The position numbers and the translations under genes were made by a program. 64,000 nucleotides of DNA from Candidatus Coprenecus merdigallinarum. Lineage in GTDB: Bacteria; Bacteroidota; Bacteroidia; Bacteroidales; UBA932. The DNA is taken from assembly GCA_018712545.1 (NCBI GenBank), contig DVGV01000061.1:1-64000 (forward strand). Reading direction: 5' to 3'. Positions 33,487 to 43,179 of the stretch are shown piece by piece. Within the stretch, counting starts at the first letter, position 1. Each line of letters begins with the position of its first letter. Under the pieces are notes generated by a model that was not told the DNA's origin, did not search any database, and saw only the letters and a program-made list of their open reading frames with translations.

Positions 33487-34335
33487 TTACTTTTTATAAA
33501 TTTTCAACTTTTCGGAACCTATCGCATCATTAAGCAGATTCCGTTCCAAACTTATCAGCAGTTCCTGTTTTCTTCTGCTCAGGATTGCATCCCTTATCCT
33601 GGCGCGGCTGTACCCGTAGGGTGCCGCACTTCCGGCAGGAACATATTCATCCACTGATATGAGATAGGCATATCCTCCATTGCTCATCTCAAGGTAGCGC
33701 GTTTCCTCCAGAATCCCGGCCATCTCCGCCATATCCATGCCCGTGCCCCCGCTGACAGCATCCAGCGGAATCCAGTCACCCGGCAGTCTGTACTCTTCCG
33801 CCGATATATAGCACAACTGCTCCAGACGGCTCAAATCCTCAGTTCCGCGGGAACGGTAGATGGAGCGGACAGGATTGAGATTGGGAGAGGTCTCGCTTAT
33901 CTTGACATACACTCCCTGAATCAGAGGAACATGTGTCGTAAATCCCGCAGGATTGGCATCATAGAACTCCCGGTACTCCCGCTCCGAGACAGCTGTATCC
34001 ACACGCTGCTCCACATACTGCCGCTCGTACCTGTAGACCAGAAGCTGACGGCGGTATTCCTCCAGCTGGGCTCCGACATCCTTGTCCGCCTTGGACAGGC
34101 GGCTCTCGGCCAGATCCAGCATAAGACGGTCCTTTGCCCAGGAATAGATATAACGCTCTACTATCCGGGCGCTGTCCTCCGGAGAGAAACCCTTGATGTC
34201 AAGATTCTCCACCTCGCTCTCATACAGAACATCCTTGCCGACTCTGGCAACCGCGTCCCCCTTGAAGAGGTGGTCGTAGAACCGGCAGGATGATACGGAC
34301 AGACAAAGTAGAAGTATGCCGAAAGCCCTCCTCAT
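33487..34335 (-). CDS. SurA-N-like periplasmic lipoprotein
   Basis: A 282-residue lipoprotein (lipobox LSVSSC, Cys17). After the lipid cysteine VARVGKDVLYESEVE resembles the start of PpiD/SurA chaperones, and a charged helical segment covers about 50-130. I see no convincing parvulin domain, so it is probably a chaperone without isomerase activity. It lies between guaB and the SurA-like gene on one strand, which supports a role in outer-membrane protein folding. Function is inferred from the similarity at the N-terminus and the neighbours. Confidence 0.75.
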   Translation of the reverse strand: MRRAFGILLLCLSVSSCRFYDHLFKGDAVARVGKDVLYESEVENLDIKGFSPEDSARIVERYIYSWAKDRLMLDLAESRLSKADKDVGAQLEEYRRQLLVYRYERQYVEQRVDTAVSEREYREFYDANPAGFTTHVPLIQGVYVKISETSPNLNPVRSIYRSRGTEDLSRLEQLCYISAEEYRLPGDWIPLDAVSGGTGMDMAEMAGILEETRYLEMSNGGYAYLISVDEYVPAGSAAPYGYSRARIRDAILSRRKQELLISLERNLLNDAIGSEKLKIYKK

Positions 34336-34360
34336 TCCACTCCAGGATGTGCGGGGCCTG

Positions 34361-35830
34361 TCAGCGGCTATAGTTAGGAGCCTCGCGGGTGATGGTCACA
34401 TCGTGAGGATGGCTCTCGGCCATACCGGCGGCGGTAATACGCACGAAACGGGCCTGCTTGAGCTCCGCGAGATTGTGCGCGCCGCAATATCCCATGCCGG
34501 AACGCAGACCGCCTACGAGCTGGTAGACCACCTCGGAGAGCGTGCCCTTGTAGGGAACCTGAGCCACGATACCCTCGGGTACGAGCTTCTTGATATCCTC
34601 TTCCATATCCTGGAAGTAGCGGTCCTTGGATCCCAACTGCATGGCCTCGAGGGAGCCCATACCGCGGTATGACTTGAATTTACGGCCGTTGAGAATTATT
34701 GTCTCTCCAGGAGACTCCTCGACACCCGCGAAGAGCGAGCCGGCCATGATGGTATCGGCGCCGGCAGCGAGAGCCTTGACGATATCGCCTGAATAACGGA
34801 TACCGCCGTCAGCGATAATCGGGATACCTGAGCCCTTGAGCGCCTCGGCCACCATCATGACGGCTGAAAGCTGCGGAACGCCTACTCCTGCAATGATGCG
34901 GGTCGTGCAGATCGAGCCGGGGCCTATGCCGACCTTGACTGCATCCACGCCGCACTCCTTGAGTGCCAGCGCCGCCTCACCCGTTGCGATGTTGCCGGCG
35001 ATGATCTGCAGGTCGGGAAATTTCTGACGGACTGTTTTCAGGACCCTCAGCACTCCCTCCGAATGGCCATGCGCCGTATCGAATACCAGGGCATCGGGTT
35101 CCACGCTCATCAGCATCTCGACTTTCTGCACGCTCTCGGAGTTGATACCGACAGCGGCAGCGACAAGGAGACGGCCTTTGGAGTCCTTGCTGGCAGTGGG
35201 ATTGTCCTTGATTTTCATGATGTCCTTGTAGGTAATCAGACCGGCCAGATGTCCGTCCTTATCCACTACCAGGAGTTTCTCTATCTTGTATCTGCGGAGA
35301 AGTTCCGTCGCCTCCTTGAGATTAGTACCGTCAGTGGTAGTAATCAGATTATCCTTGGTCATCACTTCAGTGACGGGTGTTTTCGGATTGTCCTGGAAAC
35401 GGAGATCCCTGTTGGTCACGATGCCGCAGAGCATGCCGCGGGCATCGACGACAGGGATACCGCCGATATGATTCTCATGCATGATGCTCTGGGCGTCACC
35501 GACAGTAGCGTTCTCACGGATGGTCACCGGGTCGTAGATCATTCCGTTCTCAGCCCTTTTGACCTTACGCACCTGCTCCATCTGGACTTCGATGGGCATA
35601 TTCTTGTGTATCACACCTATACCGCCTTCGCGGGCAATGGCGATAGCCAGGTCCGCCTCGGTCACGGTGTCCATAGCAGCTGATACAATCGGCGTGTGGA
35701 GGGAGATCTCCCTGGTGAGTCTGGTGCTCACGACCACTTCCCTGGGCAGCACGTCAGAGTGAGCGGGAATAAGGAGAACATCGTCAAACGTAAGACCCTC
35801 CATTATCTGGGAATTTGCGTATATCTGCAT
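34361..35830 (-). CDS. guaB: IMP dehydrogenase
   Basis: Oxidises IMP to XMP with NAD+, the first committed step to GMP. The 489-residue enzyme has the catalytic C308 in GPGSICTTR, two CBS domains around residues 95-210, the FDTAHGHS segment and the mobile flap [10 protein letters not shown]. It is cytoplasmic. It lies between a 93-residue conserved protein and the SurA-like genes, which may share its transcript. Confidence 0.97.
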   Translation of the reverse strand: MQIYANSQIMEGLTFDDVLLIPAHSDVLPREVVVSTRLTREISLHTPIVSAAMDTVTEADLAIAIAREGGIGVIHKNMPIEVQMEQVRKVKRAENGMIYDPVTIRENATVGDAQSIMHENHIGGIPVVDARGMLCGIVTNRDLRFQDNPKTPVTEVMTKDNLITTTDGTNLKEATELLRRYKIEKLLVVDKDGHLAGLITYKDIMKIKDNPTASKDSKGRLLVAAAVGINSESVQKVEMLMSVEPDALVFDTAHGHSEGVLRVLKTVRQKFPDLQIIAGNIATGEAALALKECGVDAVKVGIGPGSICTTRIIAGVGVPQLSAVMMVAEALKGSGIPIIADGGIRYSGDIVKALAAGADTIMAGSLFAGVEESPGETIILNGRKFKSYRGMGSLEAMQLGSKDRYFQDMEEDIKKLVPEGIVAQVPYKGTLSEVVYQLVGGLRSGMGYCGAHNLAELKQARFVRITAAGMAESHPHDVTITREAPNYSR

Positions 35831-35848
35831 AGCGGCCGTACTGGTATT

Positions 35849-36130
35849 TTATTCGGCTTTCTTGGCCACTATTGCACTGAGTCTGTCATACTTTACATCG
35901 AGAGCACTGAGAAGCTCATCGGTGAGATTACGGTAATAAGCCCTCTTGTCTCCTTCGGGATGGCTTACTTTGGAGAGAGTCTCGTCCCTGAGGTCGAGGA
36001 CCTCATTGATGAGGGCTACGATCTGCTCGGCCTTCTCATTGTCGTCATGGAAACTCATGCTGATGACAGCATCAGATACAAACTCATCAGCCAGATAGTT
36101 GATGTCCTTCTTGATAACTCTTAAATTCAT
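35849..36130 (-). CDS. Conserved 93-residue protein of unknown function
   Basis: A small, acidic, mostly helical protein with no signal peptide or membrane segment (start MNLRVIKKDINYLADEF). It resembles short proteins seen beside guaB or cell-envelope genes in Bacteroidetes, but I know no function. It is 18 bases upstream of guaB on the same strand and 38 bases downstream of the NlpC/P60 gene. Length and codon use match the neighbours, so I regard it as a real gene. Confidence 0.75.
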   Translation of the reverse strand: MNLRVIKKDINYLADEFVSDAVISMSFHDDNEKAEQIVALINEVLDLRDETLSKVSHPEGDKRAYYRNLTDELLSALDVKYDRLSAIVAKKAE

Positions 36131-36168
36131 AATAATCGCGATTTATAAAATTAATACTACTCTATTCT

Positions 36169-37128
36169 TTAAAAATACCATGGATGCCGGAGCACGGTCA
36201 CTATGTCGGGATCCGTGTCCTGACAGCCCAGGATACGGACAGCTCCCACTATTTTCTTGCTTACATATGAGTCGGTACGGCCCGGAAGCAGGGAGTTGAC
36301 ACGGACTCTCAGCGAGGAATGTATCATCATCCCGTCTCCAATGTATATTCCCACATGACTGACGCTGCGCGCCCTGGTATCTGTGGCGGAGCGGCCGAAA
36401 AAGACCAGGTCTCCAGCCTGCAGGTTGGCCAGGATATCACTGCAGTCCAATGGAATGCCGGTATTAATCTGCTGTCCGGCATCCCTGAGGAGGATGATGC
36501 CGTTAAGGAAATAGCTCAGCTTGACAAGACCGCTGCAGTCCATGCCCTTTGGCGAAAGTCCGCCCCAAAGGTAAGGAAAACCTTGAAACTGCATGGCAGT
36601 AGAGACTATGTCACTTCCTGTAGGGCCGGAGGCATCCTCCATCCATTCCCGCAGGGAAGTTACAGCCTCCGAGGGGACATATCCCTTGCGGCCGTCCGGG
36701 AGAACAACGGCGGCGAATCCGTCCGCGACATGTCCTGTGCCTACCAGAATATTACCCATAACGCAGTCGGAGAGAACCTCTGCACCTGCTTCTGGCGCAG
36801 CTGTCACTAACGCAAAATAATCGGAGACCAGCAGACGGTCCGCACGTTTCCAAGCATTCATCTCCTCCTTGGAGACAAGGACGATATTCTGTTCCGTCGT
36901 CCAGCCTATGTAGCCCTCCGGGGTCGTCACTGCATACCAGTAGCTCTCGTGACCGGTGACCTCGACGGGAGTGCCCATGGTCGCCTGAGAAACGGTCTCC
37001 GACTGATAATCAGGAGCCTTCTTGAGATCAGTGACAGACACCGAGACCAGAGCCATGCTCTTCTGAGCCTCCGCCTGGAAAGCGGGAATCAGAGCAAGGA
37101 GCAGAATTATGAACAAAACTTTCTTCAT
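36169..37128 (-). CDS. NlpC/P60 (C40) cell-wall endopeptidase with SH3 domains
   Basis: A secreted 320-residue hydrolase that probably cuts peptide bonds in peptidoglycan stems. A signal peptide (LFIILLLALIPAFQAEAQ) is followed by two SH3-like domains and the C40 peptidase. The catalytic pair is C198 in MDCSGLVK and H258 in SHVGIYIG. I choose the ATG at 37128 because the -7 element TATATTTG lies five bases upstream; the frame is open further but would read through the promoter. The gene is divergent from an Lnb-like gene. Confidence 0.92.
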   Translation of the reverse strand: MKKVLFIILLLALIPAFQAEAQKSMALVSVSVTDLKKAPDYQSETVSQATMGTPVEVTGHESYWYAVTTPEGYIGWTTEQNIVLVSKEEMNAWKRADRLLVSDYFALVTAAPEAGAEVLSDCVMGNILVGTGHVADGFAAVVLPDGRKGYVPSEAVTSLREWMEDASGPTGSDIVSTAMQFQGFPYLWGGLSPKGMDCSGLVKLSYFLNGIILLRDAGQQINTGIPLDCSDILANLQAGDLVFFGRSATDTRARSVSHVGIYIGDGMMIHSSLRVRVNSLLPGRTDSYVSKKIVGAVRILGCQDTDPDIVTVLRHPWYF

Positions 37129-37133
37129 TCCTG

Positions 37134-37141
37134 CAAATATA
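37134..37141 (-). promoter_or_regulatory. -7 element of the NlpC/P60 gene, possibly leaderless
   Basis: TATATTTG on the minus strand ends five bases before the ATG. A TTTC at the -33 distance replaces TTTG. Confidence 0.55.
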
Positions 37142-37154
37142 GGCGAGTTTTTCT

Positions 37155-37162
37155 TATTTTTG
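37155..37162 (+). promoter_or_regulatory. -7 element of the Lnb-like gene
   Basis: TATTTTTG lies 12 bases before the start codon at 37175. Both divergent genes fit their -7 elements into a 46-base gap. Confidence 0.5.
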
Positions 37163-37174
37163 AAATTAATTATT

Positions 37175-38314
37175 ATGAAACGGATTATACTCATCTTTCT
37201 GATGGCCGTCCTGGCCCTGGGTGCAAAGGCTCAGGACTCTTTGTACATCTCCCTGCTGACATGTACTCCCGGCAAGGACGCCGCCTCCGCCTTCGGGCAT
37301 TCGGCTCTCAGGGTCAAAAACTCCGCAAACGGCACCGACAACGTATACAATTACGGAACCTATGACTTCCAGGAGCCGAACTTCCTGTTCAAGTTTCTCC
37401 ACGGAGACCTCAACTACTACATGTCCGTCTACCCCTACGGAATATTCGTACAGTCCTACAAGAAAGAAGGACGCGGCATCACGGAGCAGCCGCTCAGCCT
37501 GACTCCGCAGCAGACGGCCGACATATATGCTTTCCTGAAAAGAAACAGAGAACGCCCCTACTATCTTTACGATTTCCTGCAGGACAACTGCGCCACACGC
37601 ATCCGGGACATCTTCAACCGAGGCGGGTACAGTGTCGACGACTCTCTTACCGGACTGAGCTACAGGGACGAACTGACCAGGATGGCTGGTGAGCGCCGAT
37701 GGATGATGTTCGGAATCGACCTTATATTGGGAGCTGGAATTGACCGGGAGATCACAGTGAACGAGTCAGCCTTCCTTCCCGACCGCCTTGCGGAAGTCCT
37801 GTCGGCATACTCCAACGACAGCCTCGGCGGCACCCCTCTCGCGCCCGTCTCCAAGGAGATCTCCGCTCCTGGGCAGGGCCCCGGGCGATGGGCCAGCACA
37901 CTTTCCAAAGCAACCGGTCCCTTCACTGTATTCACCCTGCTCTTCGTGCTGTACCTGGTATTCTACCTCCGCAGCAGAAACAAATGGAAATTCATGAGCA
38001 TATGCTCGACCATACTGTATGTCATCCTCGGCCTCGGCGGGATCATCATATGTCTTCTGTGGTTTGCCACCAACCATGTATGGACTGCGGCAAACTGGAA
38101 CCTGCTGTGGATGAACCCCCTGTTTCTCATTCCGGTCCTAATGCCCGACAGTTGGGCAAAAAACCTGATTATTGACCTGCTCGCAGCGGTGGCAGGCATC
38201 GGGCTGATCTGTTCGTGGCTGCTGCCCCAGACACTTCACCCGGCATCCGCCGTCATCATCCTCCTCACTGTACTCATGGCCCTGAGCAGAAGAGCCATTT
38301 ACCGCAAATACTGA
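37175..38314 (+). CDS. Lnb/DUF4105-family membrane protein, probable lipoprotein N-acyltransferase
   Basis: A 379-residue envelope protein. It has a signal peptide (start MKRIILIFLMAVLALGAKAQ), then the periplasmic DUF4105 domain with H42 in SAFGHSALRV and C138 in LQDNCATRIRDIF, a cysteine/histidine pair as in the NlpC-like fold. Four or five membrane helices fill residues about 250-379. A Bacteroides member of this family has been reported to N-acylate lipoproteins; assigning that activity here is inference. The longer frame from 37109 is rejected because it overlaps the promoter. It is followed 19 bases later by a YhcH-family gene. Confidence 0.82.
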   Translation: MKRIILIFLMAVLALGAKAQDSLYISLLTCTPGKDAASAFGHSALRVKNSANGTDNVYNYGTYDFQEPNFLFKFLHGDLNYYMSVYPYGIFVQSYKKEGRGITEQPLSLTPQQTADIYAFLKRNRERPYYLYDFLQDNCATRIRDIFNRGGYSVDDSLTGLSYRDELTRMAGERRWMMFGIDLILGAGIDREITVNESAFLPDRLAEVLSAYSNDSLGGTPLAPVSKEISAPGQGPGRWASTLSKATGPFTVFTLLFVLYLVFYLRSRNKWKFMSICSTILYVILGLGGIIICLLWFATNHVWTAANWNLLWMNPLFLIPVLMPDSWAKNLIIDLLAAVAGIGLICSWLLPQTLHPASAVIILLTVLMALSRRAIYRKY

Positions 38315-38333
38315 CACTTAACACCCAACGTTT

Positions 38334-38780
38334 ATGATACTCGACTCAATCAAAAGCTTTGAGAAATACGTCAACCTGCACGCATCTTTCGGCAAAATAC
38401 TGGAATTCATACGCAAAAACGACCTCCACACCCTCCCCGAAGGCAAGCACGTCATCGAGGAGGACAACATCTGGTGCACCATATCCACCGCCCGGTGCAA
38501 GGATGAGAGCGAGTCCCCTCTTGAGGTGCACGACTCATTCATCGACATCCACGTAGTGCTGGAAGGCACGGAGATTATAGGCTTCCGCGACAGGGCCAAA
38601 TGCCTGGGCGTAAACGTAGAGTACAATGCTGAGAAAGACGTGGCCTTCCTCAAGGAAGAGCCCGAGGCCTACATCAGCTACGGGGACGACAACATGGTAA
38701 TCTGCTTCCCGCAGGACTGTCACGCACCCCTTATCGGAGACGGAGAAGTACGCAAGGCAGTATTCAAGATCCGGTTCTAG
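38334..38780 (+). CDS. YhcH/YjgK/YiaL-family protein
   Basis: A 148-residue cupin-like cytoplasmic protein of the DUF386 family, which is linked to sugar or sialic-acid metabolism. Typical features are VHDSFIDIHVVLEGTEIIGF near the middle, with metal-binding histidines, and CFPQDCHAPLIGDG near the C-terminus. The substrate is unknown. It stops in the same reading frame as the radical SAM gene, 12 bases before that gene's GTG. Confidence 0.85.
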   Translation: MILDSIKSFEKYVNLHASFGKILEFIRKNDLHTLPEGKHVIEEDNIWCTISTARCKDESESPLEVHDSFIDIHVVLEGTEIIGFRDRAKCLGVNVEYNAEKDVAFLKEEPEAYISYGDDNMVICFPQDCHAPLIGDGEVRKAVFKIRF

Positions 38781-38792
38781 ACGGTCCGGGCA

Positions 38793-39737
38793 GTGTACCG
38801 ACAAGACTCCCGTACTGTGGGCCGATACAACTCGTACATAGGTTATTTCAAAAAAACATACGGCGAGCGTCTGCAGAAAGTAGTTGTAGACGCCGGCTTT
38901 ACCTGTCCCAACCGGGACGGGCTGGTCGGGACAGGCGGCTGCACGTACTGCGACAACGCCGCCTTTCACCCGGGCTACAGTACGGCCGGTATCCCCATTC
39001 ACGAACAGATCGACGAGGGCATCAAGTTTCACCGGGTCCGTTACCGCAAGGCGGAGAAATTCCTGGCCTACTTCCAGCCCTACTCCAACACATACGCCCC
39101 TCTCGAAAGGCTGCGTGCCGTCTACGAAGAAGCCCTTTCCCACCCTCTCGTGGCCGGTATCGTCATCGGTACCCGGCCCGACTGCGTGGACGAAGCCAGA
39201 CTGGACTACCTGGCATCGCTGGCCCGGGACCACGTGGTGGTCATCGAATACGGCATAGAGTCCGTCTATGACCGGACCCTGAAGCGCATAAACCGGGGAC
39301 ATTCCTTCGAGGATGCTGTACGCGCCGTGGAGATGACGGCCGCCCGGGGACTTACTCAGGGCGCACACTTCATCTTCGGGCTGCCGGGCGAATCAGTCGA
39401 AGAAATGCTGGCCTACGCACCTATTATAAATAAAATGCCGCTGCACTCGGTCAAGTTCCATCAGCTGCAGATCGTCCGCGGCACCGCCATGGAGCGGGAG
39501 TTCGCCTCGCATCCCTCCGACTTCGTGACATTCTCCCTGGATGAGTACTTAGATTTCATTGCAGACCTACTGGAGCGCCTCCGCCCGGACCTGTACATCG
39601 AGCGTTTCGCCGGAGAAGTCCCGCCCCGTTTCGTCAACTCCACTCCCTGGGGACTTCTCCGCAACACAGAGCTCATCCGCCTCCTCGAGCAGCGCCTGGA
39701 ACAGCGCAATACCTTTCAAGGACGGCTTTACAAATAA
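38793..39737 (+). CDS. TIGR01212-family (YhcC-like) radical SAM protein
   Basis: A 314-residue radical SAM enzyme. The iron-sulfur motif is CPNRDGLVGTGGCTYC near residues 35-50, where the first cysteine and the CxxC differ slightly from the usual CxxxCxxC spacing, as in this family. GTRPDC and GLTQGAHFIFGLPGES follow. Function in the family is not established. No ATG is available after the upstream in-frame TAG (38778-38780), so the start is GTG at 38793, or GTG at 38817. GTG starts are rare in this window. Confidence 0.85.
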   Translation: MYRQDSRTVGRYNSYIGYFKKTYGERLQKVVVDAGFTCPNRDGLVGTGGCTYCDNAAFHPGYSTAGIPIHEQIDEGIKFHRVRYRKAEKFLAYFQPYSNTYAPLERLRAVYEEALSHPLVAGIVIGTRPDCVDEARLDYLASLARDHVVVIEYGIESVYDRTLKRINRGHSFEDAVRAVEMTAARGLTQGAHFIFGLPGESVEEMLAYAPIINKMPLHSVKFHQLQIVRGTAMEREFASHPSDFVTFSLDEYLDFIADLLERLRPDLYIERFAGEVPPRFVNSTPWGLLRNTELIRLLEQRLEQRNTFQGRLYK

Positions 39738-39772
39738 AAAACTGACCCACAGAACTGCGAGTCAGTTTTTTC
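39736..39772. terminator. Bidirectional Rho-independent terminator between the radical SAM gene and pnp
   Basis: AAAAACTGAC pairs with GTCAGTTTTT around a 15-base loop, with A and T runs on either side, so it can stop both convergent transcripts. Confidence 0.8.
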
Positions 39773-39795
39773 TATTATGAGAGGCCGGAATGCAC

Positions 39796-42042
39796 TTATT
39801 TGCGACCGCCTCTGTCGCCGTCGCGACGGGGACCTCTGCCGCGGTCGCCTCCACGGTCACGGCCGCCGCGGCCACCGCCGTTGGAGCCTCCGTTGAGACG
39901 GGGCTTGCGCTCATGCTCCACCCATCCTTCGGGAGCGGGCAGCAGAGCCCTGCGGGAAAGCCTCATCTTGCCGGTCTTCTGGTCGATTTCGAGGAGCTTG
40001 ACATCCACCTCGTCACCTACCTGGAGTACATCCTCCACCTTGTCGACCTTCTTGTAGTCGAGCTCGGAGATATGCAGCAGGCCCTCCTTACCGGGCAGAA
40101 TCTCCACGAAAGCACCGAACTCGAGGATTGACACTACTTTGCCGTGGTATGTCTCACCGACCTCAGGCACAGTGGTGATGGCCTTGATGCGGGCCAGAGC
40201 GGCGTCCATGGACTCCTTGTTCTCTCCAAAGATATCGATGATGCCCTTGTCACCCTCCTCTGTGATGGTGATGGTGGTACCGGTAGTCTTCTGTATCTCC
40301 TGGATAACCTTGCCGCCGGTGCCGATAACGGCTCCGATGAACTCGGAAGGTATGGTGATCTGCACGATACGGGGAACGTTGGGACGATAGTCGGCACGGG
40401 GCTCGGAGATGGTCTTGAGCATCTCGCCCATGATGTGGGCACGGCCTTCCTTGGCCTGAGCCAGAGCCTGCTCGAGAACCTCGTAGGGCAGTCCGTCCAC
40501 CTTGATGTCCATCTGCGTGGCGGTGATGCCGTCCTTGGTTCCGGTCACCTTGAAGTCCATGTCTCCGAGGTGGTCCTCATCGCCGAGGATATCGGAGAGC
40601 ACCACGAACTTGCCTGTCTTCTCATCGGAGATCAGACCCATGGCGATACCGGCTACGGGCTTCTTGATCTTCACGCCGCAGTCCATCAGGGCTAAGGTAC
40701 CGGCGCAGACTGTAGCCATGGAAGAAGAGCCGTTGGACTCGAGGATATCGGACACCACGCGGACAGCGTAGGGGTTCTCCTCTCCCACGGGCACTACGGG
40801 CTTGAGGGCCCTCCATGCCAGGTTGCCGTGACCGATCTCCCTGCGGCCCACACCTCTCTGGGGTTTGGCCTCACCGGTGGCGAAGGGAGGGAAGTTGTAG
40901 TGCAGCACGAACTGCTGGGTATCCTGAACCAGCACCTCGTCCAGTTCCTTCATGTCCATCTTGGTACCGAGGGTCACAGTCGACAGGGACTGAGTCTCAC
41001 CGCGGGTGAAGATGGCCGAGCCGTGCGCTCCGGGCAGATAACCAACCTCGCACCAGATCGGACGGATCTGAGTAGTGCTGCGTCCGTCAAGACGCACACC
41101 CTCGTCTATGATCATGCGGCGCATGGCCTCTTTCTCCACAGCACCGTAATATCTGCTTACCATCATGGCCTTCTCCTCTCTCTCCTCTTCGGGGATGGTC
41201 TCCATGAATTCTTCCTTGAGAGCGTCGAATGCGTCCTCGCGCTCATGCTTGGCCAGACCGCTCTTGGCGATGGCGTAGCACTTGTCATAGCAGTAGTCGT
41301 GAACTGCCTTGCGAAGATCCTCGTCATTGACCTCGTGGCAGTAGGCCTTCTTCTCCACCTTGCCTACCTCCTCCATCAGTTCCTTCTGTGCACGGCACTG
41401 GCCCTTGATGGCCTCGTGGGCACACTTGATGGCCTCAAGCATCTCAGCCTCGCTCACCTCGTTCATCTCGCCCTCCACCATCATGATGTTCTCCTCAGTG
41501 GCGGCTACTATCAGGTCAATATCCGCATCCTTTACTATGTCGAATGTAGGATTGATCACAAATTCACCGCCGATACGGGCAACTCTCACCTCCGAGATGG
41601 GACCGTGCCAGGGGATATCGCTCACTGCCAGGGCTGCGGATGCTGCCAGACCCGCGTATGAATCAGGCATGTTCTGCTTGTCAGCGGAGATCAGAAGTAC
41701 GTTTACAAAGACTTCTGCGTGGAAATCATCGGGGAAGAGGGGACGCAGAGCCCTGTCAACGAGCCTGGCCACCAGAATCTCGGAATCCGAGGCGCGGCCC
41801 TCCCTCTTGAGGAATCCTCCGGGATAACGGCCTGCAGCGGCATATTTCTCCTTATACTCCACCGACAGAGGCATGAAATCCACATCCTCCTTGGCGTCCT
41901 TTGCACATGTGACAGTCGCCAGTAACATGGTACCGCCGACCTTTACGACTACCGAACCGGCCGCCTGCTTGGCGAGTTTGCCGGTCTCGATCTCAACGAT
42001 CGTTCCATCACCCATTGTGATGGTCTTCTTAACAATATTCAT
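39796..42042 (-). CDS. pnp: Polynucleotide phosphorylase
   Basis: A 3'-5' exoribonuclease that degrades RNA phosphorolytically, 748 residues. Two RNase PH domains (starting [15 protein letters not shown], and [13 protein letters not shown] at about 320) flank the helical linker. The KH domain follows ([14 protein letters not shown]), then the S1 domain ([20 protein letters not shown]). The C-terminal 50 residues are a Gly/Arg/Asp-rich tail. It lies downstream of rpsO on the same strand, an arrangement found in many bacteria, but a terminator separates them. Confidence 0.97.
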   Translation of the reverse strand: MNIVKKTITMGDGTIVEIETGKLAKQAAGSVVVKVGGTMLLATVTCAKDAKEDVDFMPLSVEYKEKYAAAGRYPGGFLKREGRASDSEILVARLVDRALRPLFPDDFHAEVFVNVLLISADKQNMPDSYAGLAASAALAVSDIPWHGPISEVRVARIGGEFVINPTFDIVKDADIDLIVAATEENIMMVEGEMNEVSEAEMLEAIKCAHEAIKGQCRAQKELMEEVGKVEKKAYCHEVNDEDLRKAVHDYCYDKCYAIAKSGLAKHEREDAFDALKEEFMETIPEEEREEKAMMVSRYYGAVEKEAMRRMIIDEGVRLDGRSTTQIRPIWCEVGYLPGAHGSAIFTRGETQSLSTVTLGTKMDMKELDEVLVQDTQQFVLHYNFPPFATGEAKPQRGVGRREIGHGNLAWRALKPVVPVGEENPYAVRVVSDILESNGSSSMATVCAGTLALMDCGVKIKKPVAGIAMGLISDEKTGKFVVLSDILGDEDHLGDMDFKVTGTKDGITATQMDIKVDGLPYEVLEQALAQAKEGRAHIMGEMLKTISEPRADYRPNVPRIVQITIPSEFIGAVIGTGGKVIQEIQKTTGTTITITEEGDKGIIDIFGENKESMDAALARIKAITTVPEVGETYHGKVVSILEFGAFVEILPGKEGLLHISELDYKKVDKVEDVLQVGDEVDVKLLEIDQKTGKMRLSRRALLPAPEGWVEHERKPRLNGGSNGGGRGGRDRGGDRGRGPRRDGDRGGRK

Positions 42043-42095
42043 ATTATCCTTCTAATTGTGTCTGCCTTTATGCGAGAGTGCCGCGGCCATCTAAG

Positions 42096-42129
42096 AAAAA
42101 GGGGCTGCCCAGTCTGTCTTGACAACCCC
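42096..42129 (-). terminator. Rho-independent terminator of rpsO
   Basis: Minus strand GGGG and CCCC arms with inner TG/CA pairs, followed by a T run from the A block at 42096-42100. It lies 24 bases after the rpsO stop. Confidence 0.6.
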
Positions 42130-42153
42130 GTTTCTCTTACGAAGCCAAAGCGC

Positions 42154-42429
42154 TTACTTACGTAAACCGAGCGCTTTGACAATCTCCCTGTATCTCTCAA
42201 TATCCTTGGCCTTCAGGTAGTCGAGGAGGCGGCGCCTCTTACCTACAAGACGGAGCAGGGCACGCTGGGTGCCGAAGTCCTTCTTGTTGTTGCGAAGGTG
42301 TTCTGTCAGATGAGCGATACGGTAGGAAAATAGAGCAATCTGACTCTCTGCCGAGCCGGTGTCCGTATTAGACTTCCCGTATTTAGCGAAAATCTCCTGC
42401 TTCTTGTCTGCTGCAAGATACTCTGCCAT
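42154..42429 (-). CDS. rpsO: 30S ribosomal protein S15
   Basis: A 91-residue ribosomal protein that binds 16S rRNA and helps assemble the small-subunit platform. Family hallmarks DTGSAESQIALFSYRI, LTEHLRNNKKD and RALLRLVGKRRRLLDYL are all present. The leader runs about 50 bases from the -7 element and contains a short CCCC/GGGG hairpin (42470-42483). S15 regulates its own mRNA in several phyla, but no known element was recognised here. Confidence 0.97.
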   Translation of the reverse strand: MAEYLAADKKQEIFAKYGKSNTDTGSAESQIALFSYRIAHLTEHLRNNKKDFGTQRALLRLVGKRRRLLDYLKAKDIERYREIVKALGLRK

Positions 42430-42486
42430 AAACCTTTAAATTAATAAATCAGTTAAACTTATAATTCTTCCCCAAAATCGGGGTTG

Positions 42487-42494
42487 CAAAGATA
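42487..42494 (-). promoter_or_regulatory. -7 element of rpsO
   Basis: Minus-strand TATCTTTG, 57 bases before the start codon. It diverges from the promoter of the YgjP-like gene. Confidence 0.55.
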
Positions 42495-42516
42495 TGTAAT
42501 TAAAATCAAATTATAC

Positions 42517-42524
42517 TACTTTTG
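42517..42524 (+). promoter_or_regulatory. -7 element of the YgjP-like gene
   Basis: TACTTTTG matches the consensus and lies 29 bases before the ATG at 42554. Confidence 0.5.
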
Positions 42525-42553
42525 CATACAAATTTTTCCTCAACGACAAAACT

Positions 42554-43156
42554 ATGTTCCGGACAAATTCCCAGAAAGTCATCACAGTTCCCGGAATCGG
42601 AGAAGTCCTCATGCTCAGAAAAGCCGGAGCACGAAGACTGCGTATCAGCGTATCGCCCAGACGTGGAGTGACAGTGACCGTACCATGGCCGGTACCCTAT
42701 GCCGCAGCAGAAAGATTTCTCATGTCCAAAGTCCAATGGATAAGGAACGTCCTGCAAAAACAGGCACTCAGGCAGCAGCATGCGGAAGCAGAAGGCCGGA
42801 CGGCAGGTGTTCCGGACGACCCGGTCGCTCTCGAACGGATGCGGGAAGAGGCCCGCGCTGTACTGACGCCGAAATTGAGGGAAGCCGCAGCAAGATACGG
42901 ATTTCCCTTCAAGGGCCGCATGGCCGTCAAAAACAACGTCTCCAACTGGGGATCCTGCTCATCGAAGGGCAATATCAACCTCAACATGCGCCTGATTCTC
43001 CTCCCGGAGCACCTGCAGGACTACGTCATCCTGCACGAGCTATGCCACCTCCGTTACCCGGACCACGGCCCCGGATTCCACGCCCTGCTGGACTCCCTGC
43101 TCGGCGGTCGTGAAACAGCACTCAGCCGTGAACTTCACGACTGGCGCATAATATGA
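42554..43156 (+). CDS. YgjP-like (M48-related) metallopeptidase
   Basis: A 200-residue protein of the YgjP/DUF45 group. The zinc motif HELCHLRYPDH contains both histidines and a second glutamate/aspartate. The family signature WGSCSSKGNINLN precedes it by about 40 residues. The N-terminal half has a conserved beta region (VTVTVPWPVP). No signal peptide is seen, so it is cytoplasmic. Family members are putative proteases; the substrate is unknown. The other frame open at 42484-43113 is a shadow. Confidence 0.88.
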   Translation: MFRTNSQKVITVPGIGEVLMLRKAGARRLRISVSPRRGVTVTVPWPVPYAAAERFLMSKVQWIRNVLQKQALRQQHAEAEGRTAGVPDDPVALERMREEARAVLTPKLREAAARYGFPFKGRMAVKNNVSNWGSCSSKGNINLNMRLILLPEHLQDYVILHELCHLRYPDHGPGFHALLDSLLGGRETALSRELHDWRII

Positions 43157-43179
43157 TTTCCTGATACCGGCCTCCAGTG

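Noticed and set aside
42430-42486. An S15 autoregulatory RNA in the rpsO leader
   Set aside because: A small CCCC/GGGG hairpin is present, but the leader is short and I cannot match it to any known S15 element, so I did not list it as a feature.
42484-43113. A plus-strand frame overlapping the YgjP-like gene
   Set aside because: It is in another frame of the YgjP-like gene, rich in Arg/Pro/Ser, and starts in the promoter region. No family features.
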